Positions 44,587-53,457 of a stretch of 64,000 nt of DNA are shown here, piece by piece. The DNA comes from an uncultured bacterium (GTDB taxonomy: Bacteria > Bacillota > Clostridia > Lachnospirales > Lachnospiraceae). A program made the translations under genes and the position numbers. The stretch is from assembly GCA_947381965.1 (NCBI GenBank), contig CANCXX010000001.1:84789-148788 (forward strand), in the 5' to 3' direction. The notes under the pieces are model-generated. The model was not told the origin of the DNA. It saw nothing but the letters and a program-made list of their open reading frames with translations, and made no database searches. Position 1 is the first letter of the stretch. Each line of letters begins with the position of its first letter.

Positions 44587-45432
44587 TTACATTGTCTGTT
44601 TATTATATGAGAGGAGCCGTAATTTTCTTCCCAGTTCCTCCAGTTCTGTTCCAAGGGAACAATCATAAATACCATTTTCCGTTTCAATCATACATTGTGC
44701 TGCTGAAAGCGTCATATCTGATACAATTTCCAGATTATTAGAGAGCGTTCCTGTCCCTTCAAGAATCCGTTCCCGCTCTTTCATCACCTGAGGATAATCC
44801 TGTTTGGAAACATGCACAATATAGTTTGATGCACTATCTGTTTTCTGCATGGTATCTGTCAGCATATTTACTACAATCTGACTGTAGACACTTAGATCCA
44901 CCTTAAAAATATGTTCATATATTCCGGTTAAGGCTTCAATAAAATCCGGTTCCAGTTCTTCTACCTTCCTGTTATATTCAGCCTGCAGCTGGGCCTGCTT
45001 CTTCTTGCAGTCATTTTTCATTCCCTGGACCTGGGCCATCCCCTCTTCATAACCGGCCTGATATCCCTGGTTTTTCGCTTCTTCCAACGCCTTGGCCCGC
45101 ATATGTTCAATCTGTACGCTTGCGGTATCCATCATCTGATCCGCTTCTGCTCTCATTCTTTCAAGCTCTGCCTTCGCTTCTTCAATTTCCTGTTCAAGAG
45201 CGGCCTGCTGCTCAAGGGCAGCCTGCCTTCGTATATTGCTCTCATCTTCAAGTAAAGCATCCACCACTTCCGCATTAAGCCCGGAGGTAAATCCTCCTGT
45301 TTCTCCTTCTCCTGCCGGATGGTTTTCTGCCGCCGCCTTCATAAGCCTCTTTTTTAGCAGCTCATTGGTATCTATTATGCGGGCGTCATCATTTACTACG
45401 ACCCAGCCCGCTTTATATAAATTACTATACAA
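44587..45432 (-). CDS. fliH: Flagellar assembly protein FliH (probable TTG start)
   Basis: FliH regulates FliI and ties it to the C ring. From TTG 45432 the protein has 281 residues and starts LYSNLYKAGWVVVNDDARII, the usual clostridial N-terminus. A long charged coiled coil with EEAKAELERMRAEADQMMDT and QAGYEEGMAQVQG follows, then the conserved C-terminal domain. The frame stays open to 45498, inside fliG, but GGAG nine bases before TTG 45432 and family length favour this start. It overlaps the fliG stop by eight bases. Confidence 0.88.
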   Translation of the reverse strand: MYSNLYKAGWVVVNDDARIIDTNELLKKRLMKAAAENHPAGEGETGGFTSGLNAEVVDALLEDESNIRRQAALEQQAALEQEIEEAKAELERMRAEADQMMDTASVQIEHMRAKALEEAKNQGYQAGYEEGMAQVQGMKNDCKKKQAQLQAEYNRKVEELEPDFIEALTGIYEHIFKVDLSVYSQIVVNMLTDTMQKTDSASNYIVHVSKQDYPQVMKERERILEGTGTLSNNLEIVSDMTLSAAQCMIETENGIYDCSLGTELEELGRKLRLLSYNKQTM

Positions 45433-46441
45433 CGATCTCGTCTCCTCCGCCTCTGGAAATAACAATCTCCCCGGCATCTTCCAGCTTCCTGATGACATTT
45501 ACAATCTTCTGTTGCGCTTCTTCCACATCCTTCATACGTACAGGACCCATAAACTCCATATCTTCCTTTATCATTACCGCCAGACGCTTGGACAGGTTAT
45601 TAAAGATTGCATTCTGTACCTGTTCATTGGAGCCTTTAAGCGCCAGCCCCAAATCATTGTTATCCACGTCACGCAGCACTCTTTGAATGGCCCGGTCGTC
45701 CAAAAGAAGAATATCTTCGAACACAAACATTTTCTTTCTGATTTCGTCTGCCAGTTCCGGCTCTTCGATTTCCAATGTTTCCATAATATGTTTTTCTGTA
45801 CCACGGTCTACTGTATTTAAAATATCCACCACAGAATCCACGCCGCCAATAATCGTGTAATCCTGATTTACCAAAGATGACAGTTTTGATTCCAGCACCT
45901 TTTCCACTTCCTTTACTACATCCGGACTTGTTCTGTCCATCACTGCAATACGTTTTGCTACCTCTGCCTGTCTTTCCGGCGGCAGGGCGGAAACAATCAG
46001 CGCTGCCTGTGAAGCCGACAAATAGGACAAGATAAGAGCTATTGTCTGCGGATGTTCATCCTGTATAAAGTTAAGCAGCTGCGCCGCATCCGTTTTACGT
46101 ACAAATTCGAAAGGTTTCACCTGCAGGGATGCAGTCAGTTTTCCAATAACATCCATGGCCTTTTCGCTGCCAAGCGCCTTTTCCAAAAGTTCCTTGGCAT
46201 AATTGATACCACCTTCCGCAATATACTGCTGCGCAAGACAGACCTGATAAAATTCGTCAATTATCTGATCCTTTACCTGTGGAGTCACACTCCTTGTATT
46301 GGCAATTTCAAGTGTCAGCTCTTCTATTTCCTCTTCCTTTAAATGCTTGAAAATGGCTGCTGACTTTTCAGGACCCAGCGCTATCAGCAAGATTGCTGCT
46401 TTTTGGATCCCGGATATTTTGTCATCGGCGCTTTTAGGCAT
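45425..46441 (-). CDS. fliG: Flagellar motor switch protein FliG
   Basis: From ATG 46441, ten bases after GGAGGG, FliG has 338 residues. Motifs include GIQKAAILLIALGPEKSAAI at the start, the EHPQT motif in IQDEHPQTIALILSYL, and the C-terminal torque domain with FEDILLLDDRAIQRVLRDVD. It contacts MotA and transmits torque. The TTG 46462 extension has no ribosome-binding site. Confidence 0.97.
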   Translation of the reverse strand: MPKSADDKISGIQKAAILLIALGPEKSAAIFKHLKEEEIEELTLEIANTRSVTPQVKDQIIDEFYQVCLAQQYIAEGGINYAKELLEKALGSEKAMDVIGKLTASLQVKPFEFVRKTDAAQLLNFIQDEHPQTIALILSYLSASQAALIVSALPPERQAEVAKRIAVMDRTSPDVVKEVEKVLESKLSSLVNQDYTIIGGVDSVVDILNTVDRGTEKHIMETLEIEEPELADEIRKKMFVFEDILLLDDRAIQRVLRDVDNNDLGLALKGSNEQVQNAIFNNLSKRLAVMIKEDMEFMGPVRMKDVEEAQQKIVNVIRKLEDAGEIVISRGGGDEIVV

Positions 46442-46477
46442 ACCTGTTTCACCCTCCCTCAAAGACCTGTATTTTGG

Positions 46478-48079
46478 TTAACCCCAATCCTCGTTTAACC
46501 AGTTCCGCAAAAGACTTGCAGCGGCCTCCGGATTTTCATCCACAAATTTTTCTATTAGTTTTCTCGTCTCTGACATCTGTTCAGCATTAATATCCTCAAG
46601 ATTGGATTCCGGCTGGGACTGAAGCAGACTTTCCACTGACAGTTCTTCTGGCTGTTCCTGCTGCTTTTCAGAGCGCATGCTTCTAAGCACTACAAATGCA
46701 AGAAGCCCCAAAATCACAAGAATAAGTACAATTTGAACCGCATCTGATGCGGATACATTTAGACCTTCCCTGTCAAAAAATACATTTTCCGAATAGGCAA
46801 CAATTGCTATATTATCCACAGGAAATCCTGTAGCTTTTGAAACAATATTAAAGAAGTCGTCCGGTACATCCACCTGCGTTCTGCCTGCATTCGCCAGTTT
46901 GTATTCGTCCCAGGAAATTCCATCAAGCAGGCCCTGTGCGCGTACGTCTTCTTCTCTTACTATATTCATATTTATTGCAGAAAGAGAAATTGTTGATGTA
47001 TCATACTGAATAGCTCCCGGCAGTGTTTCTTTCTGGGTAATCCGCTCAGAAGGCAGATATTTATTTTCCTCTTCTGTGGTGGCCGAATTACTGTCGCTAT
47101 TGTCCTGATATACATATTCCGGCTGTTGTCCATTGGAATCTGTTCCCGGCACTTCCCCGCTTTCATTGGTTGACTCACTGCTAAAAGTTCTGTTTGACGC
47201 CAGATACCCCTGCGTATTTCCATCTGCCACATAATAATTATGGTCTGTTTCATGGATAGATGAAAAATCCATATCCAGGTTAACTGCTACTTCCACCGTT
47301 TCAAATTCATTTGTACCAAGCATTACCCGGCGCACATCGTTTTTAATCTTAGTTTCCCACTGCGCCTTTACTCCCATCTGGGTGCTTGCATTGCTAGCCG
47401 CAGTGCCATCCTCTCCGCCTACAAAAAGATTATTCCCTGTGGTGTCCGTAATTACGATATTTTCTGTTGTTTTATTTCCAACCGCTACGGCAACCGCCCT
47501 TGCAAGTCCTGCTGCATTTTCTTCGCTGAATTCATCTTCCAGTTCCAGCACTATCCATGCGCCAGTTTCCTCTTCCTTTTGAATCAGAGTTCCGTCTTTT
47601 TCCGGTATGTATAACTTAACCACTGCACTTTTGACAGCTGTGAATTTTCCAATAATGTCATTTCCAAGCCTGCTCTCCAAATAAAGCTGGTATTTTTTCT
47701 GCTTATCAGATTCTGTGGTTCCAAAGCCTCCATTTGTAACATTATCTATCGTGTAACTGTAAGACTGGATATCATTGGCCGCAAGAAGCATATTGGCATC
47801 TGACAGCTGATCTTTATTGATTTTAATCTGATAGGCGTCATCCGAAACTTCAAAATCATAGCCTGCCTCTGTCAGAAGCTCCGATACCTGGGAAGCTTCT
47901 TTTCTGTTCTCACAATTGAGCAGTACAACATATTGTGGCCGCATTATCACGGTTATCAAAATTGCAAACGCAAGAATAATTCCTGCTCCTGCTGATATAA
48001 TAAATGTCCTCTGTTTTGTAGAAAACTTTTTCCACCATTCAAGGACTTTATTTAAAAGCTCTCTTACTCGCTCTGCCAT
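46478..48079 (-). CDS. fliF: Flagellar MS-ring protein FliF
   Basis: 533 residues, two membrane helices (about 24-44 and near 450), ring-building motifs in between, for example YVVLLNCENRKEASQVSELL and QLYLESRLGNDIIGKFTAVK, and a C-terminal FliG-binding tail ending AASLLRNWLNEDWG. FliF forms the ring on which the basal body assembles. It is close behind fliE (35 bases). Confidence 0.97.
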   Translation of the reverse strand: MAERVRELLNKVLEWWKKFSTKQRTFIISAGAGIILAFAILITVIMRPQYVVLLNCENRKEASQVSELLTEAGYDFEVSDDAYQIKINKDQLSDANMLLAANDIQSYSYTIDNVTNGGFGTTESDKQKKYQLYLESRLGNDIIGKFTAVKSAVVKLYIPEKDGTLIQKEEETGAWIVLELEDEFSEENAAGLARAVAVAVGNKTTENIVITDTTGNNLFVGGEDGTAASNASTQMGVKAQWETKIKNDVRRVMLGTNEFETVEVAVNLDMDFSSIHETDHNYYVADGNTQGYLASNRTFSSESTNESGEVPGTDSNGQQPEYVYQDNSDSNSATTEEENKYLPSERITQKETLPGAIQYDTSTISLSAINMNIVREEDVRAQGLLDGISWDEYKLANAGRTQVDVPDDFFNIVSKATGFPVDNIAIVAYSENVFFDREGLNVSASDAVQIVLILVILGLLAFVVLRSMRSEKQQEQPEELSVESLLQSQPESNLEDINAEQMSETRKLIEKFVDENPEAAASLLRNWLNEDWG

Positions 48080-48114
48080 AACTTACCTTCTTCCGTTTTT
48101 CACCCACATACACA

Positions 48115-48432
48115 TCAAATCTGTATCTGCATGATTTCTTTATATGCTTCAATAAACTTATCACGTAATGAAACTGTATACTGAAGCGCTGTCGATGCTT
48201 TCTGAAGAGCGTTGGTAAGTTCATGTGTGTTTTCGGTTTCACCTAAAGCCCACCGCAGCTTTTCATTTTCCGCATCGGAAAGATAGGCATTGGTAGTATT
48301 TAAATTCTCCACCGCCTTATCAAACAGGCTTCCAAAATTTTTAGATGCCTTTTCCTGCCTGGCGGCAGAATAGTTTTCCGCTGCCTCTCTGACGGCACCG
48401 GATGATAAGTTATAAAATGATGATATGTCCAT
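48115..48432 (-). CDS. fliE: Flagellar hook-basal body protein FliE
   Basis: 105 residues with the C-terminal family pattern LTNALQKASTALQYTVSLRD and KFIEAYKEIMQIQI. FliE links the MS ring to the rod. Standard flgB-flgC-fliE order. Confidence 0.94.
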   Translation of the reverse strand: MDISSFYNLSSGAVREAAENYSAARQEKASKNFGSLFDKAVENLNTTNAYLSDAENEKLRWALGETENTHELTNALQKASTALQYTVSLRDKFIEAYKEIMQIQI

Positions 48433-48452
48433 TTACTCCGTCCTCCCTCTCA

Positions 48453-48902
48453 TTACTGCGATGCCATCTCAAGACCTTTCATTGCAATGCTTTTGCTTGC
48501 AGTAAAGGCCGTGGCATTAGCCTCGAAAGAACGGCTTGCATCAATCAGATTGGTCATTTCCGTAACAATACTTACATTAGGATATGTAACATAACCATTT
48601 TCGTCCGCATCCGGATGGGAAGGATCGTAAACCATATTGGGCTGTGTTTTGTTATCTTCCATAACCTTTCCTACCCTGACGCCCTGTCCTTTAAATCTGC
48701 TGCTTGCGCTTCCTAAGAAGCTGCTGAAGGTCTGTACTCTGTCCCCACGCTCTTCAAAGGTCACGACCTTACGTCTGTAAGGCGTTCCGTCCTGGGTTCT
48801 GGTGGTATAAGCATTGGCAATATTTTCTGAAATCGTATCCATCCGGAAACGCTGTGCGGTCATACCGGAGGCATTAATATTAAAAGCGCTGAAGATTCCC
48901 AT
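48453..48902 (-). CDS. flgC: Flagellar rod protein FlgC
   Basis: 149 residues: N-terminal FSAFNINASGMTAQRFRMDT with ISENIANAYTTRTQDGTPYR, and C-terminal YVTYPNVSIVTEMTNLIDAS and RSFEANATAFTASKSIAMKG, the axial protein signatures. Proximal rod component exported by the type III system. Confidence 0.96.
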   Translation of the reverse strand: MGIFSAFNINASGMTAQRFRMDTISENIANAYTTRTQDGTPYRRKVVTFEERGDRVQTFSSFLGSASSRFKGQGVRVGKVMEDNKTQPNMVYDPSHPDADENGYVTYPNVSIVTEMTNLIDASRSFEANATAFTASKSIAMKGLEMASQ

Positions 48903-48918
48903 TTTACCCTTCCTCCCC

Positions 48919-49308
48919 TTACTTCAAGACAATTTTCAAATTGGCAAATTCCTGGTTAATACAATCCCTTAAACCATTGTACTTAATCTGGTTAGCAGCA
49001 AGCTGTGCGTTCTCCGTATCAAAATCCACATTGTTGCCATCCAGCCGGTAAGAGAAATTCGCTGAATCCGTATACACTCTGGGCTCAAGTTCCACACCGG
49101 ACACATGGGCAACTTTCGAGTCAACCGTTTCATACCTGGAATTTCCAAGCGCTCTGCGAAGCTGGCTTTCAAAATCAATATCCTGCCGTTTGTATCCCGG
49201 CGTATCCACATTCGAAAGATTGTTGGAAATAACTTCGTTTCTTAACCATGCTGCGTCTGCCGCTTTGCTAAGCACATTCACATAATTAAATACACTACTG
49301 TTTATCAT
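48919..49308 (-). CDS. flgB: Flagellar rod protein FlgB
   Basis: 129 residues; AAWLRNEVISNNLSNVDTPG followed by YKRQDIDFESQLRRAL is the FlgB signature. It is the first gene of the fla/che operon. A GGGAG ribosome-binding site lies about nine bases before ATG 49308. Confidence 0.96.
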   Translation of the reverse strand: MINSSVFNYVNVLSKAADAAWLRNEVISNNLSNVDTPGYKRQDIDFESQLRRALGNSRYETVDSKVAHVSGVELEPRVYTDSANFSYRLDGNNVDFDTENAQLAANQIKYNGLRDCINQEFANLKIVLK

Positions 49309-49333
49309 TCTACGGCTCCCTTCAAAATGCTCG

Positions 49334-49348
49334 TATTTTCAGAAAGTT
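49334..49348 (-). promoter_or_regulatory. Candidate CodY-binding site upstream of flgB
   Basis: Minus-strand AACTTTCTGAAAATA matches the CodY consensus AATTTTCWGAAAATT in 13 of 15 positions. It lies between the flgB promoter and the flgB start, where binding would block transcription. CodY represses fla/che in B. subtilis, and codY is the neighbouring gene here. Confidence 0.6.
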
Positions 49349-49389
49349 TATTCAATACAAACTTTCCCCACACATATCATATCACATTT

Positions 49390-49417
49390 ATTATAATTTA
49401 TTTAGTCAAAAAGACAA
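49390..49417 (-). promoter_or_regulatory. Probable promoter of the fla/che operon
   Basis: On the minus strand TTGTCT (49412-49417), a 16-base spacer and TATAAT (49390-49395) form a sigma-A-like promoter about 80 bases upstream of flgB. A second TTGACT lies within the spacer. Confidence 0.65.
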
Positions 49418-49451
49418 GGTTTTTTTTAAATTTCATGCCTTTTTTTAATTG

Positions 49452-49502
49452 AAAAAAGGGGTTCATGCCTACCTATAGTACATAAGTCCCATAAATCCCT
49501 TT
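49452..49502 (-). terminator. Terminator of codY
   Basis: On the minus strand AAAGGGATTTATG (49490-49502) pairs with CATGAACCCCTTT (49455-49467), 12 of 13 positions with one wobble, a 22-base loop, followed by TTT. It separates the codY transcript from the flgB promoter. Confidence 0.6.
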
Positions 49503-49521
49503 ACACTTTCCGCATAATCCG

Positions 49522-50325
49522 TTATGCGTAAATATTAGCTTTCTTTATACTTTCTTTTCTGAGTTTTTCCACTTCATCGAACACCATATCATTTAAAACT
49601 TTAATATAGGTTCCCTTCATTCCTGAAGACCTTGATTCAATAACCCCTGCACTTTCAAATTTCCTCAGGGCATTGACAATTACAGAGCGGGTAATTCCCA
49701 CCCTGTCCGCAATTTTACTGGCCACCAGAATCCCTTCCATTCCGCCTAATTCTTCAAAAATATGCACCACCGCCTCCATTTCAGAATAAGACAGTGTATT
49801 AAGCGCTGACCGGATAACCGCCAGTTTTCTGTTTTCCTCCGCGCTTTCTTCGTTTACTGCCCGGAGCATCTCCAGTCCCACCACAGTGGTTCCGTATTCA
49901 CACAGGATAATATCATCTATATCATAAGGCTCTGCGCACTTATATATAAACAACGTTCCCAGGCGCTCTCCCGCTATCTCAATCGGCGTGATTATAGCCT
50001 GAAATCTTCTGATATTATCATCTTCAAACCCTAGGGTCTGCAAATTCACATTTTCTTTGGTGGAAAGGATAGCAAGAAGCCTTTCATTTAACATGGAATC
50101 AATAAAATCTCCCACCTGTCCCACAATCAGCTCCGTAATGGCCTCCACTCCTGGTGCGCACCCCACGCCCAGCACCTTTCCTTTTCTGCTGATCACCAGC
50201 ACATTAGAGGACAATATTTCACACAACACAGAACATATATCATTAAAAACAAACTTGCTGGAAATATTGTTATGAAGAAGTTTACCAATCTTTCTGGTCT
50301 TATCCAATAGCTGTACGCTGCTCAT
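49522..50325 (-). CDS. codY: Global transcriptional regulator CodY
   Basis: CodY is the GTP- and branched-chain-amino-acid-sensing repressor of Firmicutes. The protein has 267 residues from ATG 50325 (GGAGG six bases upstream; the GTG just before is too close). It begins MSSVQLLDKTRKIGKLLHNN, has a GAF domain, and ends with the winged helix IADRVGITRSVIVNALRKFE followed by SAGVIESRSSGMKGTYIKVL. The gene stands immediately upstream of flgB as in B. subtilis. Confidence 0.97.
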   Translation of the reverse strand: MSSVQLLDKTRKIGKLLHNNISSKFVFNDICSVLCEILSSNVLVISRKGKVLGVGCAPGVEAITELIVGQVGDFIDSMLNERLLAILSTKENVNLQTLGFEDDNIRRFQAIITPIEIAGERLGTLFIYKCAEPYDIDDIILCEYGTTVVGLEMLRAVNEESAEENRKLAVIRSALNTLSYSEMEAVVHIFEELGGMEGILVASKIADRVGITRSVIVNALRKFESAGVIESRSSGMKGTYIKVLNDMVFDEVEKLRKESIKKANIYA

Positions 50326-50354
50326 CACAAACCTCCGCCAATAGCTTTAATGGT

Positions 50355-50383
50355 ATTTTATCACAAGATAAGTGCAATTTCAA
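50355..50383 (-). promoter_or_regulatory. codY promoter
   Basis: On the minus strand TTGAAA (50378-50383), 17 bases and TAAAAT (50355-50360), about 30 bases before the codY start. It lies in the 111-base gap after topA, so codY can be transcribed on its own. Confidence 0.65.
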
Positions 50384-50436
50384 CGACCTTCTGATAAATT
50401 TTATGTTAAGACAAAAATTGTTATAAAATAACTGAC

Positions 50437-52512
50437 TTATCCATCATTTTCAGAAACCTGTGTTACATACCCGCAATTTTCATTCATACAGGCCAGTTTG
50501 CTTCCCTTATGAAGCATCAATGACCCACAGTTTGGACATTTGTTTTTCGAGGGCTTTTGCCATACCATAAAATCGCAGTCCGGGTTTCCGATACATCCAT
50601 AATATTTTCTTCCTTTTTTGGTTTTCTTAAGTACGATATCTTTTCCACATAAAGGACAGGAAACGCCAATTTTTTCAAAATACGGCTTTGTGTTCCGACA
50701 CTCCGGAAAACCAGGGCAGGCTAAAAATCTGCCATGAGGCCCGTATTTAATCACCATCCGTCTTCCACAAAGATCGCAGACTTCATCGGAAACCTCATCG
50801 GCAATATCCACTTCCTTTAATTCCTTTTCGGCCCGTTTTACCGCATCATCCAGATCCGGGTAAAAATTAGATACCACTGTTTTCCATTTTACGCTGCCTT
50901 CTTCCACTCCATCCAAAAGAGCTTCCATGTTAGCGGTAAAGTTCACATCCACAATACTTGGAAAAGCCTCTTTCATCATTTGATTAACAACTTCTCCCAG
51001 TTCTGTCACATAAAGATTTTTATTTTCTTTTGCCACATAACGCCTTGCAAGAATTGTGGTTATAGTAGGCGCATAGGTGCTGGGACGGCCAATGCCCAGT
51101 TCTTCCAGCGTGCGGACTAAAGAAGCTTCTGTATAATGGGGGGCCGGCTGGGTAAAATGCTGTTTTTCTTCCAGGGCCAACAGATGAAGGACGGTATCTT
51201 CATCTATCCCTTTTACCAGAACGCTTGTTTCTTCCTTCTCATCTTCCTGAGTATAAACACTCATAAAACCGTCAAAGGCAAGCTTGGAAGCCGCCACAGT
51301 AAAGCGCTGTTCTCCTGCATCAATTTTTATGGAAGTCGTTTCATATCTTGCCGGCTGCATTCTGCTTGCCACAAACCGCTTCCAGATTAACTGATAAAGC
51401 CGCAGCTGATCCCTGGACAGGGATTCCTTCATCATAGCCGGTGTACGTTTTAAATCGGTAGGCCGGATTGCTTCATGGGCATCCTGGATTTTTTTATCAC
51501 TCTTTTTAGCTCCCGCACCACTTATTACATATGCTTCTCCATAGTTTTCCCTGATATATTCCTCCGCCATAACCTCTGCTTCCTTGGAAACTCTTGTGGA
51601 ATCCGTACGGAGATAAGTGATAATACCCACAATGCCATCGCCTTTTATCTCGATTCCTTCATATAGCTGCTGTGCCAGCCGCATAGTTTTCTGGGTAGAA
51701 AAGTTAAGCACCTTACTAGCTTCCTGCTGAAGGGTGGAAGTAGTAAAGGGAAGGGGCGATTTTTTCGTCCTCTCCCCCCGTTTTATCTCACTTACCTTAA
51801 ATTCAGCATTTTCTATTTCTTTTAAAATCCGATCAAGTTCTTCCCGTGAGGAAATCACCGTTTTGCTGTCTTTTTTTCCGTAATACTTTGCCACCAGAGG
51901 CTTTTTTTCTCCCGGCAAATCAAAAGATGCCTCCAATGTCCAGTATTCTTCGGGAATAAAGCTGTTGATTTCGTCTTCCCGGTCACAAATAATCCGTAAA
52001 GCTACGGACTGAACCCTTCCGGCGCTTAATCCCCGTTTTACCTTCGCCCATAAAAGGGGAGAAATCCTATATCCCACCATACGGTCCAGTACACGCCTTG
52101 CCTGTTGCGCGTCCACCAGGTCCATATTAATTTCTCTTGCATTTTTTATGGATTCTTTTACTGCATTTTTGGTTATTTCGTTAAAGGTTATCCGGTAAAC
52201 CTTCTTATCTTCCAGTTTTAACGCCACAAGCAAATGCCATGATATTGCTTCCCCCTCCCGGTCAGGGTCAGTGGCCAGATAAACTTTTTCCGCTTTTTTT
52301 ACTTCTTTTCTAAGGTTGGCCAAAATATCGCCTTTGCCCCTTATTGTAATATATTTAGGCTCAAAGCCATTTGCAACATCAATTCCAAGCTGACTTTTGG
52401 GCAGATCACGGACATGGCCATTGCTGGCAGCCACTTCGTAACTGGAACCTAAAAATTTCCTGATCGTCTTAACCTTGGCAGGCGATTCCACAATTACCAG
52501 ATATTTTGCCAT
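50437..52512 (-). CDS. topA: DNA topoisomerase I
   Basis: Type IA topoisomerase of 691 residues that relaxes negative supercoils. The TOPRIM domain begins MAKYLVIVESPAKVKTIRKF and includes the acidic DPDRE (82-86); the catalytic Tyr300 is in GIVGIITYLRTDSTRVS. The C-terminus has three zinc ribbons with cysteine pairs: CDLCGRR, CPLCGKD and CPNCGS, each with a second pair. GGGG precedes ATG 52512. It lies between the prepilin peptidase and codY and has its own promoter. Confidence 0.98.
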   Translation of the reverse strand: MAKYLVIVESPAKVKTIRKFLGSSYEVAASNGHVRDLPKSQLGIDVANGFEPKYITIRGKGDILANLRKEVKKAEKVYLATDPDREGEAISWHLLVALKLEDKKVYRITFNEITKNAVKESIKNAREINMDLVDAQQARRVLDRMVGYRISPLLWAKVKRGLSAGRVQSVALRIICDREDEINSFIPEEYWTLEASFDLPGEKKPLVAKYYGKKDSKTVISSREELDRILKEIENAEFKVSEIKRGERTKKSPLPFTTSTLQQEASKVLNFSTQKTMRLAQQLYEGIEIKGDGIVGIITYLRTDSTRVSKEAEVMAEEYIRENYGEAYVISGAGAKKSDKKIQDAHEAIRPTDLKRTPAMMKESLSRDQLRLYQLIWKRFVASRMQPARYETTSIKIDAGEQRFTVAASKLAFDGFMSVYTQEDEKEETSVLVKGIDEDTVLHLLALEEKQHFTQPAPHYTEASLVRTLEELGIGRPSTYAPTITTILARRYVAKENKNLYVTELGEVVNQMMKEAFPSIVDVNFTANMEALLDGVEEGSVKWKTVVSNFYPDLDDAVKRAEKELKEVDIADEVSDEVCDLCGRRMVIKYGPHGRFLACPGFPECRNTKPYFEKIGVSCPLCGKDIVLKKTKKGRKYYGCIGNPDCDFMVWQKPSKNKCPNCGSLMLHKGSKLACMNENCGYVTQVSENDG

Positions 52513-52526
52513 AATACATCCCCTTA

Positions 52527-52546
52527 TTCGTTAAACTTATAACGAA
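52527..52546. promoter_or_regulatory. Perfect inverted repeat in the topA leader
   Basis: TTCGTTA-AACTTA-TAACGAA is a perfect seven-base inverted repeat located between the topA -10 box and its ribosome-binding site. It could be an operator or a small RNA hairpin. No known binding consensus was recognised. Confidence 0.4.
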
Positions 52547-52550
52547 CAAC

Positions 52551-52579
52551 ACTATACACCACTTTTTCTACTCTTGCAA
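52551..52579 (-). promoter_or_regulatory. topA promoter
   Basis: On the minus strand TTGCAA (52574-52579), 17 bases and TATAGT (52551-52556), a good sigma-A match about 40 bases upstream of the topA start. Confidence 0.75.
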
Positions 52580-52613
52580 GTAGTAAATTTCTTAAAAAAT
52601 ATTTAGAAATTAT

Positions 52614-53234
52614 TTAGTATATCATTGCCAGAAAAATTCCCAAAGATAAATAAGGGCCATATGCCAGTATTCTGCCTTTTCCCCGCCACTTCATACACAG
52701 AAGATGCACCGCTGCACCAGAGGCTGAACCTATAAAAAGCGCTGGCAGAACTTTATTTATGCCAAGGAACAGTCCCGCTGCCGCCATTAATTTTATATCT
52801 CCTCCGCCAATTCCCTCCCCTTTGGTAAAAAGAAATACCATCATCAAAAAGCTGCCCGCCAGAAAAAATCCCGCCACATATTCTCCCCGGTTTTCCCAAT
52901 CCCAAAGCAACCTGATGACACCCAGCAGACCAATAAATCCATTGCATACCGGGGTAATTTCAAAAATGGCTCCATCAATTATCCCAACCGCAAGGAGAGT
53001 TGAGGTACACAAACAAAAAAGCGTCTTTTCCATCCTCCACTCTCCCACTGCCATAATCCATAAATACAGCAGACCATTCACAAGACAGACCAATAGTCTG
53101 CACTGCCAAAGGCTTTCTTTCTGCAGAATATTGCAAATATACCGGTTGATAACAGCACCGGCTGCCAGCCCGGATAAGAAGGCTGTCAAATATAAAAGCC
53201 TCTTATCCGCTATTACCAGATTAACAGTCTCCAT
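52614..53234 (-). CDS. A24 prepilin peptidase (catalytic domain only)
   Basis: 206 residues, about six or seven membrane helices. The two catalytic aspartates of the A24 family are in GIIDGAIFEIT and in GEGIGGGDIKLMAAAGLFLG. The cysteine-containing N-terminal methylase domain of full PilD/ComC is absent, so it probably cleaves prepilin-like leaders without methylating them. No pilin genes are in the window. Its start overlaps the preceding small gene by 14 bases. dprA and comM nearby are competence-related families, but a common function is inference. Confidence 0.88.
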   Translation of the reverse strand: METVNLVIADKRLLYLTAFLSGLAAGAVINRYICNILQKESLWQCRLLVCLVNGLLYLWIMAVGEWRMEKTLFCLCTSTLLAVGIIDGAIFEITPVCNGFIGLLGVIRLLWDWENRGEYVAGFFLAGSFLMMVFLFTKGEGIGGGDIKLMAAAGLFLGINKVLPALFIGSASGAAVHLLCMKWRGKGRILAYGPYLSLGIFLAMIY

Positions 53235-53403
53235 TGATAATCTCGTACTGCATCCATTCGTATTTCAGTTTTGTTCCCTCTGCAATCTCCGGCGGAAGAA
53301 GCGCTCTGGCAACCAGCTTTAACTCTTCGCTTTCCGAATCCATTCTTTTTAAATTTGCATAGTCACCATCAATACTCACCACTTCATAATAAAAAATACC
53401 CAT
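53221..53403 (-). CDS. Small DUF3006-like protein
   Basis: 60 residues: MGIFYYEVVSIDGDYANLKR, then ELKLVARALLPPEIAEGTKL and a Tyr/Trp-rich end. The pattern (short beta strands, ARALLPPEIAEGT) resembles DUF3006 proteins, which often sit next to membrane hydrolase genes. No signal or membrane segment. It overlaps the start of the prepilin peptidase by 14 bases, so the two are translated together. Confidence 0.6.
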   Translation of the reverse strand: MGIFYYEVVSIDGDYANLKRMDSESEELKLVARALLPPEIAEGTKLKYEWMQYEIINGDC

Positions 53404-53457
53404 ACCTAATCCTCCTGTCTAAAATCACAGTTCTTTAAAATTTTCGGCAAAAAAGTT

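Noticed and set aside
49309-49521. c-di-GMP riboswitch upstream of flgB, as known in C. difficile
   Set aside because: The GEMM signature (CACGCAAAGGG and its partner) is absent; a promoter, terminator and CodY box explain the gap.
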